A DNA stretch of 64,000 bases from Bacillus sp. X1(2014) (GTDB taxonomy: Bacteria > Bacillota > Bacilli > Bacillales_B > DSM-18226). Position 1 is the stretch's first letter. Each line of letters starts with the position of its first letter. The notes under the pieces were generated by a model that saw only the letters and a list, made by a program, of their open reading frames with translations, was not told the DNA's origin and made no database searches. Made by a program: the position numbers and the translations under genes. This document shows, piece after piece, positions 58,783 through 64,000 of this stretch. The stretch is from contig NZ_VEED01000001.1 in the NCBI RefSeq assembly GCF_007678255.1, forward strand, positions 558,001-622,000. The letters are read 5' to 3'.

Positions 58783-59654
58783 GAAGCAGTCACTCCTTCC
58801 TCATTGTCCTTGCTCTTTTTGATATTCTTCTTAACAACTTCTTTATTCAACTTTATTTCAAATTGACCGGTATAGCGTGGAAGGATATTATCCTTCTCTT
58901 TCTTACTTGTTTTACTGCTGGATGCAGTCATTGAGTTATTGGTCGAATTTGTATTTGATGTCGAGGTATTGGTACTTGCTTGCTCACTTGTTGTTCCTGA
59001 TGTTGAATTCGTTTGACTACCAATATTAGTAGTTGAATCCTGGTTTGTCCCACTTTGACTTGAATCTGCTTGATTCGTCTGGGTTGTTGTTTGAGTTGTT
59101 GAATCATTTGAAGAATTCGTTGTGCTTGATTGACTAGTTGTTGCATTAGTAGAGTTATCAGTAGTCGAATCTGCAGTTGCTGCAGCCGATAATGAACTCA
59201 AACTTGATTCTTCGATCCATTTTGAATTATTAAGATTATCTAAAAAGTACGCAGCTTCTCTAGCACTATCAAATTGAACTGTAAGTGAAATAGTCCCCGC
59301 TTCTGTATAGGCAAAGCTCTGAATAAAGCCGCGCTCAGGCAACAATGAGGTCAGATGACGCATGACAGGAAGCGTCTGAATTGGATATTCATTAGCCCAT
59401 TCAATAGCACTCTTTAATTGACTAACAGAGCTAGTAGCTGCAGCAGTTTCTGTACTTTTATTTTCATTATCAGCAATTTTTTTGGTCATTGTGATTTGTC
59501 TATCTAATGATGCGATTTCGTTTTTAGCAGTATTGGTTTGCAAGTAGTAAAATGTACCAATAAGTAACAATAAAACAACTAAACTAGACAAAGTGATAAT
59601 AAAGCCAATTTTTTTCGGTTCCTTTTGGGGAAGCAGGTTAATTTCTACTAACAT
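58779..59654 (-). CDS. pilN: Type IV pilus assembly protein PilN-like with long Ser/Thr/Asn-rich insert
   Basis: A 291-residue protein starting MLVEINLLPQKEPKK, the conserved N-terminal PilN motif that docks into PilM. A transmembrane segment (about 17-40) and a short coiled coil (about 42-75) follow, then the ferredoxin-like domain (about 85-150). An extremely Thr/Ser/Asn/Gln-rich stretch (about 152-252, DSTTDNSTNATTSQSS and similar) separates it from a last predicted strand (YTGQFEIKLN, near 260). The insert is not usual for PilN. AAAGGGGTG precedes the ATG. It is coupled to pilM and pilO by overlaps. Confidence 0.85.
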   Translation of the reverse strand: MLVEINLLPQKEPKKIGFIITLSSLVVLLLLIGTFYYLQTNTAKNEIASLDRQITMTKKIADNENKSTETAAATSSVSQLKSAIEWANEYPIQTLPVMRHLTSLLPERGFIQSFAYTEAGTISLTVQFDSAREAAYFLDNLNNSKWIEESSLSSLSAAATADSTTDNSTNATTSQSSTTNSSNDSTTQTTTQTNQADSSQSGTNQDSTTNIGSQTNSTSGTTSEQASTNTSTSNTNSTNNSMTASSSKTSKKEKDNILPRYTGQFEIKLNKEVVKKNIKKSKDNEEGVTAS

Positions 59655-60649
59655 TATTGCACCCCTTTTAATGCCAAACCTAAGGACAGTAATTGACTAG
59701 GAGGTAGATTTTCTTTTTTTCCTTTAGAGTCAGATTCAAGAGAAATCATTTCAACAGGTACATCCAATCTCTCAATCATTTCATCATAGATAGCTTGAAG
59801 CATCGGATGATCACCGTTCAGTAAAAATTTCGTAATATCACTTTTTTCATTGTTAAGTGTATAACGGTAGAAGTCACTTAATTTATTAATCTCTCTAAAA
59901 ATATCTTCAAACTGAATCACTAACTCCTCTGACTCGCCGATATACTTAAATACCAATTTGCCCGCCATGTCCGACTTTACCTCCCAAATATCTACATTAA
60001 ATGGTAAAGGAAATTGACGCATAACCAGCGGTACATTTTCTTCAAAAATACATAAATTAACACTGGTCAAGTCAAATTGGACAGAGAATATTACTTCATT
60101 AACGCTTGAATCATCAAGTTGATGATATAAACGGTACAATGCAAGCGGAGATATATCTGCAGCAATCGGGTTTAGCTTTAGTTTAGAGAGTAAGTTTGCA
60201 TATTCCATTACCTGCTGTTCCGGCGCCACAAATAAAAGTAAATCCCTTGTTTTTCCATCATTTTTTAATGGATAAAAGTCAAAGACTGGTTCTTCAAATG
60301 GTAAGTGGATACTAGAACCAAGTTCTAAATACAGATATCCCTGAATTTCATCATCCTGAATTTCAGCTGGAATCGACACTTTCCGAATAATTACAAGCTG
60401 GTCAGGGACAATAAAGCGAACTTGACGTCTTTGAATTTTCCATTCTTCAATACACTCTTCCAAAATGTTTGACAATGAATCAATATCGGTAATTTTCCCA
60501 TCTCTTATAATACCTGGAGGGAGAAATCGTTCACACCATCTTTGAGCAGAAGGAGGATTCACCTGCTTTAGCTCAAGAAAACGAATGGAATGATCATTCA
60601 AAACTAAATTAATTATTCGGTTTTTAGGTGTAAAAAGGGAAAAAGCCAT
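59654..60649 (-). CDS. pilM: Type IV pilus assembly ATPase-like protein PilM
   Basis: A 331-residue actin-like (FtsA fold) cytosolic protein of the inner-membrane pilus platform, which binds the N-terminal motif of PilN. It starts MAFSLFTPKNRIINLVLNDHSIRFLEL, with the actin-like first strand; the later part has the expected EVIFSVQFDLTSVNLCIFEE strand pair. ATP-binding motifs are weaker than in well-studied PilM, so nucleotide binding is uncertain. AAGGGG precedes the ATG. It is 17 bases after the prepilin peptidase gene. Confidence 0.87.
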   Translation of the reverse strand: MAFSLFTPKNRIINLVLNDHSIRFLELKQVNPPSAQRWCERFLPPGIIRDGKITDIDSLSNILEECIEEWKIQRRQVRFIVPDQLVIIRKVSIPAEIQDDEIQGYLYLELGSSIHLPFEEPVFDFYPLKNDGKTRDLLLFVAPEQQVMEYANLLSKLKLNPIAADISPLALYRLYHQLDDSSVNEVIFSVQFDLTSVNLCIFEENVPLVMRQFPLPFNVDIWEVKSDMAGKLVFKYIGESEELVIQFEDIFREINKLSDFYRYTLNNEKSDITKFLLNGDHPMLQAIYDEMIERLDVPVEMISLESDSKGKKENLPPSQLLSLGLALKGVQ

Positions 60650-60665
60650 ATAAAAAACCCCTTAG

Positions 60666-61427
60666 TTAAAATCCTTGATCAAGGAAGTGTATATACAAAT
60701 TAATTAAATCCGTTCCCCGATAATAAGCTGTTAAGGTTCCAGCTGCAATGAAGGGTCCGAATGGAATTGGCTGACGTCGATTTACAATTTTAAAAAGTAA
60801 TGCCAATCCGCCAATAACTGCTCCGTATAATGTTGAAAAAAAGAAGGATAAAAGTACTAGTTTAAAACCTAATACCAATCCAATTAAGGCATAAAGTTTT
60901 ACATCCCCGCCGCCCATTCCACCTTTGCTGACAATGGCAATGATTAGAAGGAGGACAAAACCAGTTAATGCACCAAGAATACTGTCCCACCAAGGGCTTA
61001 GCGGCCAAAATATCCGCTCCAATAAAAAAATCCCTGCAAACCAGATTAGAATTTTATCAGGGATAAGCATATAGTGAATATCTGAAACAATGATAATCAT
61101 AAACATTGAAATTAGTGTTAGAGCAACTACTAATTCTCCAGACCAGCCAATAACAAGTGGTGCTGTCATAAAAAGTAATCCAGTGAGTAATTCAAAAGTT
61201 GGATAGATAGGAGAAATCCGCGACTGACAGCCGCGGCATTTTCCTCTTTGAACTAGATATGATACCACAGGAATAAGTTCATAAACTTTTAGCTGATGGC
61301 CACATACAGGACAAGCAGACCTGGGTATAATAATTGATTTCTTTAATGGCACGCGTAAGCCAATTACATTAAAGAATGAACCGAAGATACAACCATATAC
61401 AAATATTAATAACAATAATATCTTCAT
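60666..61427 (-). CDS. pilD: Prepilin peptidase PilD (ComC-like)
   Basis: A 253-residue polytopic aspartyl protease that cleaves and N-methylates prepilins. Catalytic aspartates are D116 (IIVSDIHYMLIP) and D175 (GMGGGDVKL). The N-terminal cytoplasmic loop keeps both zinc CxxC pairs (C39/C42 and C64/C67), as in bifunctional enzymes with the methylase activity. About eight membrane segments follow. ATG 61427 gives the normal N-terminus MKILLLLIFVYGCIFGSFFN; the ribosome binding site GGGAG is unusually far (about 15 bases). B. subtilis has ComC for competence pseudopili at the nearby locus, and this gene may serve both systems. Confidence 0.9.
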   Translation of the reverse strand: MKILLLLIFVYGCIFGSFFNVIGLRVPLKKSIIIPRSACPVCGHQLKVYELIPVVSYLVQRGKCRGCQSRISPIYPTFELLTGLLFMTAPLVIGWSGELVVALTLISMFMIIIVSDIHYMLIPDKILIWFAGIFLLERIFWPLSPWWDSILGALTGFVLLLIIAIVSKGGMGGGDVKLYALIGLVLGFKLVLLSFFFSTLYGAVIGGLALLFKIVNRRQPIPFGPFIAAGTLTAYYRGTDLINLYIHFLDQGF

Positions 61428-61462
61428 ACCATTAATAGATTCTCCCAATATTACTAATAATC

Positions 61463-61930
61463 TTATTTGTTTAAACTTTGTCTATCTATTTCTTTAGTTG
61501 AAAGTCCTTTGTTAGCATCTGCAGCTGTTTCACTTAGTACTCTATCACCTGCGACTAACTTTACTTCTACTACTTTTCCTGCTGAAAGTTTAACATAAGA
61601 ATAGTTGGTGCCAGTGCTAGGTTTATCCTTTGTATAGTCCGTATCAGGGCTATCAACAGTATCAAGATACTTCATTGTCTCTAGGTCTGTCAAACTCAAA
61701 TATACATCTCCAGTTTGATAACTACTATTAGAAGCCACTACCATCTTCGCAGCACTTACCATTTGTTGAGCATTAGCAACATGTGCATCTTTCTTAGAGT
61801 TATCAATTAATCCAAGAATTGATGGTACTGCAATTGCCGCGATAATCCCTAAAATAACAATTACTGCAAGTAATTCAATTAATGTAAAACCTTTTTGATC
61901 TTTTAGCTTATTTTTTAACTTTTGAAGCAT
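61463..61930 (-). CDS. pilA: Type IV pilin (major pilin candidate, PilA)
   Basis: A 155-residue prepilin. The short leader ends KDQKG with the PilD cut after G14, and the mature protein starts FTLIELLAVIVILG, with Glu5 conserved. The hydrophobic helix spans about 15-38 and the globular part is short and polar (about 110 residues), without a cysteine pair. ATG 61930 is preferred, since AAGGGAG precedes it and the ATG at 61939 abuts the site. Its own intergenic promoter region (61940-62064) and position in the operon fit a major pilin. Confidence 0.9.
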   Translation of the reverse strand: MLQKLKNKLKDQKGFTLIELLAVIVILGIIAAIAVPSILGLIDNSKKDAHVANAQQMVSAAKMVVASNSSYQTGDVYLSLTDLETMKYLDTVDSPDTDYTKDKPSTGTNYSYVKLSAGKVVEVKLVAGDRVLSETAADANKGLSTKEIDRQSLNK

Positions 61931-61939
61931 TAATTTCAT

Positions 61940-62064
61940 CTCCCTTTATGGTTCTATGAACCTAGTAATATTGTCTCTTGTAGTATACATTAATTGACAA
62001 AGGAATGAAAAGAGATTTTTGGTATTTTGTCTCATTTCCTCACAATTTATTGTTTTTTTGTCTA
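61940..62064 (-). promoter_or_regulatory. pilA upstream region with possible internal promoter
   Basis: 125 bases between pilC and pilA on the minus strand. TATACT at about 61986-61981 is a good -10; the -35 at 17 bases upstream is poor. A short GGTTC-ATAG-AACC hairpin precedes the pilA ribosome binding site. A separate promoter would let the pilin be made in excess over the machinery. Confidence 0.45.
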
Positions 62065-63282
62065 TTATTGATTCATCTGTTGAAATTGGTCGAACATAGT
62101 AAACATTGGAACCATGATAGACATGACTATAGTCCCTACTAAACCTGCCAAAAAGACTATCATTAATGGTTCAATTAATGATTTTAACCGATCTGTTCCA
62201 TTTTCTACTTCTTTTTCATAGAATTCAGCAATTTTTGATAGCATTGCATCTAAAGCCCCAGTTTCCTCACCAATTACAATCATCTGAGTAACTAATGGTG
62301 GAAAAGCCCAGTGGTTTTGCATGGGTTCTGTCATAGAACGACCCTTCTCTAGTGAATCCCGCGACTTTCGAATTACCTTTGCTAGAACTTCATTTTCAAC
62401 GACTTTTTCTACAATGGACATCGCTTGTAGAATGGGAACTGAACTTGAGAATAATGAGCTAAGTGTTCGCATCATCCGCGCAAGTGCTGCTTTTTGCAAC
62501 AAATTCCCAAAAACAGGAATTTTCAACAAATAATAATCAAAATAGTATTTAGTTTTATTATTTTTCTTAAAATAGGCGACCAAGAAGACCATCGCAAAAA
62601 TTAAAAGTCCAACAATCCACCAAAATGACTGCATAAAGTCACTTGCAGAAAGAACAAACTTTGTGATTGCAGGTAGTTCCCCGCCCATATCATCAAACAT
62701 CGATACAAATGTTGGAACAACCGCAACAAGTAAGAAAATAACAACAATAATAGCGATAATTCCTACCGCTATTGGGTAAGAAAGAGCAGAAACTATCTTT
62801 TGCCGAGTGTAATGTTGTTTTTCAAAATGTTCAGCCAAGCGATCTAGTGTTTCATCTAAATTACCACTGACTTCCCCAGCTTTAACGAGGTTAATAAACA
62901 TTTGATTAAAGATTTTCTTGTGTTTGGCAACAGCTTCTGAAAGAGGATTACCTTCCCGCATCTCTTGTTCCACATCTAGTAAAGCCTTTTTTAAGGCTTT
63001 ACTTTCAGTTTGGTAGGCTAATATTGACGTTGCTTCGACAACGGTTACCCCTGCTTTTATTAAAGTCGAGAATTGTCTTAAATAAATGACAAAATCCTGC
63101 AGTTTCACCGGGGTCCCGAACGTTAAATCCTTAGTCATAAGGGTCTCAGGTACCTGGGTGATTTCAATAACCCTGATTCCCTCTTCTTTCAACTTCTCCA
63201 TCGCTTCCCGCTTAGAACCTGCATTTACAGTGCCTTGCCGTTTTCCTTTTCTGTCACGTCCAGTATATTTATATCTAGCCAT
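62065..63282 (-). CDS. pilC: Type IV pilus inner-membrane platform protein PilC
   Basis: A 405-residue GspF-family protein with two cytosolic helical domains (about 70-170 and 275-375) and three to four membrane segments (about 170-195, 215-240 and 375-400). It begins MARYKYTGRDRKGKRQGTV, a typical start. Conserved GspF words include EVSGNLDETLDRLAEHFEK and GEETGALDAMLSKIAEFYE. It connects the motor ATPase with the pilin pool. The start overlaps the pilT stop by eight bases. Confidence 0.94.
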   Translation of the reverse strand: MARYKYTGRDRKGKRQGTVNAGSKREAMEKLKEEGIRVIEITQVPETLMTKDLTFGTPVKLQDFVIYLRQFSTLIKAGVTVVEATSILAYQTESKALKKALLDVEQEMREGNPLSEAVAKHKKIFNQMFINLVKAGEVSGNLDETLDRLAEHFEKQHYTRQKIVSALSYPIAVGIIAIIVVIFLLVAVVPTFVSMFDDMGGELPAITKFVLSASDFMQSFWWIVGLLIFAMVFLVAYFKKNNKTKYYFDYYLLKIPVFGNLLQKAALARMMRTLSSLFSSSVPILQAMSIVEKVVENEVLAKVIRKSRDSLEKGRSMTEPMQNHWAFPPLVTQMIVIGEETGALDAMLSKIAEFYEKEVENGTDRLKSLIEPLMIVFLAGLVGTIVMSIMVPMFTMFDQFQQMNQ

Positions 63283-64000
63283 TCATCATCATCTTTTCAT
63301 GCAAGTATTGGGATGCAGCTTCCTTTTGAATCAAGTTTCGATCTAAAAGGTCTCTTATACTCATTTCAAGTGTATGCATTCCTAGAGCTCGGGACGTTTG
63401 CATCGTACTTTGGATTTGATGAATTTTTTCATTTCTAATAAGGTTGGCGATTGCAGCATTATTTACCAATATTTCAGTAGCAGCTTTCCGCCCTTTTTTA
63501 TCCGTAGTCGGAAATAAACGCTGAGAAATAACCCCAACTAATACAGAAGCTAACTGTACTCGTATTTGTGGCTGTTGTCCCGATGGGAATACATCAATGA
63601 TCCGGTTAATAGTGGTCGGTGCGCTTGATGTATGAAGCGTCCCTAAAACAAGGTGACCGGTTTCAGCGGCTGTTATCGCGATTGACATGGTCTCGATGTC
63701 ACGCATCTCCCCAACAAGAATAACGTCTGGATCTTGACGGAGTGCTGCCTTTAAACCACTCGCATAGTTATTGGTGTCAAAGCCAACTTCCCGCTGATCT
63801 ATAATCGAAGTCCCATGTCGATGTAGATATTCAATAGGATCTTCTAAGGTAATAATATGCTTACGCATCGTACGGTTCATATAATCAATCATCGATGCTA
63901 GTGTAGTTGATTTCCCACTCCCTGTTGGTCCTGTTACGAGGATTAGCCCCTGTGGCTTCTCAACCAATTTAGAAATGATATCTGGTAAATCTAATTCTTC
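63275..64000 (-). CDS. pilT: Pilus retraction ATPase PilT (N-terminal end outside window)
   Basis: The 3' 242 codons of a secretion ATPase; the frame stays open to the window edge (reading EELDLPDIISKL before VEKPQGLILVTG), so the N-terminal PAS-like domain lies outside. Walker A is GPTGSGKST. The Asp box is IITLEDPIEYLH, Walker B is DVILVGEMRDIETM, and the His box is TGHLVLGTLHTSSA. The AIRNLIRE-type retraction motif of PilT appears as AIANLIRNEKIHQIQS, which supports PilT over PilB. A PilB-type extension ATPase gene is expected upstream but is not in view. Confidence 0.93.
   Translation of the reverse strand, partial: EELDLPDIISKLVEKPQGLILVTGPTGSGKSTTLASMIDYMNRTMRKHIITLEDPIEYLHRHGTSIIDQREVGFDTNNYASGLKAALRQDPDVILVGEMRDIETMSIAITAAETGHLVLGTLHTSSAPTTINRIIDVFPSGQQPQIRVQLASVLVGVISQRLFPTTDKKGRKAATEILVNNAAIANLIRNEKIHQIQSTMQTSRALGMHTLEMSIRDLLDRNLIQKEAASQYLHEKMMMNG

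Overview
The window comes from the chromosome of an endospore-forming, low-GC Gram-positive bacterium of the Bacillaceae. The evidence is the density of sporulation genes (spoVB, bofC, safA, a coxA-like lipoprotein, spo0B, spoIVFA/spoIVFB, spoIIB), AT-rich DNA with AGGAGG-type ribosome binding sites and frequent GTG/TTG starts, and a gene order that largely follows the Bacillus subtilis recD2-to-spoIIB segment as I remember it. I see no prophage, insertion sequence, CRISPR array, tRNA or rRNA. The species cannot be fixed from sequence reading alone.

Layout. 1-8 kb: a PRC-barrel protein, recD2, a TPR protein, mnmA with its dedicated cysteine desulfurase, cymR, and divergent rarA. 8-10 kb: an ABC-2 transporter pair that is absent from this spot in B. 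subtilis. 10-19.3 kb: tcdA, 6S RNA, the T-box controlled hisS-aspS operon, a yrzK-like small gene, a divergent SH3/amidase gene, dtd and rel. 19.3-28.6 kb: a GC-rich palindromic repeat, apt-recJ, secDF, comN, spoVB, a DUF421 gene, a TIGR04086 membrane protein without a canonical start codon, and yajC. 28.6-35 kb: tgt-queA-ruvB-ruvA, bofC, a YhcN/YlaJ lipoprotein and an APH-fold phosphotransferase. 35-43 kb: a highly repetitive safA, nadA-nadC-nadB, a divergent NAD-linked desulfurase and the repressor nadR. 43-47.7 kb: pheA-pheB-obg-spo0B and rpmA-prp-rplU with an L21 leader. 47.7-57.9 kb: an RNase E/G homologue, spoIVFB/FA, minD-minC, mreD-mreC-mreB, radC, maf and spoIIB. 58-64 kb: a type IV pilus operon (pilT-pilC-pilA-pilD-pilM-pilN-pilO) that runs off the right edge.

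How the parts fit together. Sulfur transfer appears twice: a YrvO-like desulfurase beside MnmA (tRNA thiolation), next to the cysteine regulator CymR, and a second desulfurase divergent from nadBCA, next to NadR, probably serving the NadA iron-sulfur cluster. Cell shape, division-site and sporulation membrane genes (mre, min, spoIVF, spoIIB) lie together. The pilus operon sits directly upstream of spoIIB, separated by a strong terminator.

Least explained elements. (1) Two intergenic arrays with an exact 21-bp period and a TTCGC core, each just past a terminator. (2) A 135-bp GC-rich palindromic element. (3) Large Thr/Ser/Asn/Gln-rich insertions in both PilN and PilO. (4) A hisS-aspS T-box whose specifier loop and acceptor-pairing base do not agree clearly on histidine. 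(5) An apparent ATC start codon. (6) A 12-copy perfect-length 45-bp repeat in safA.
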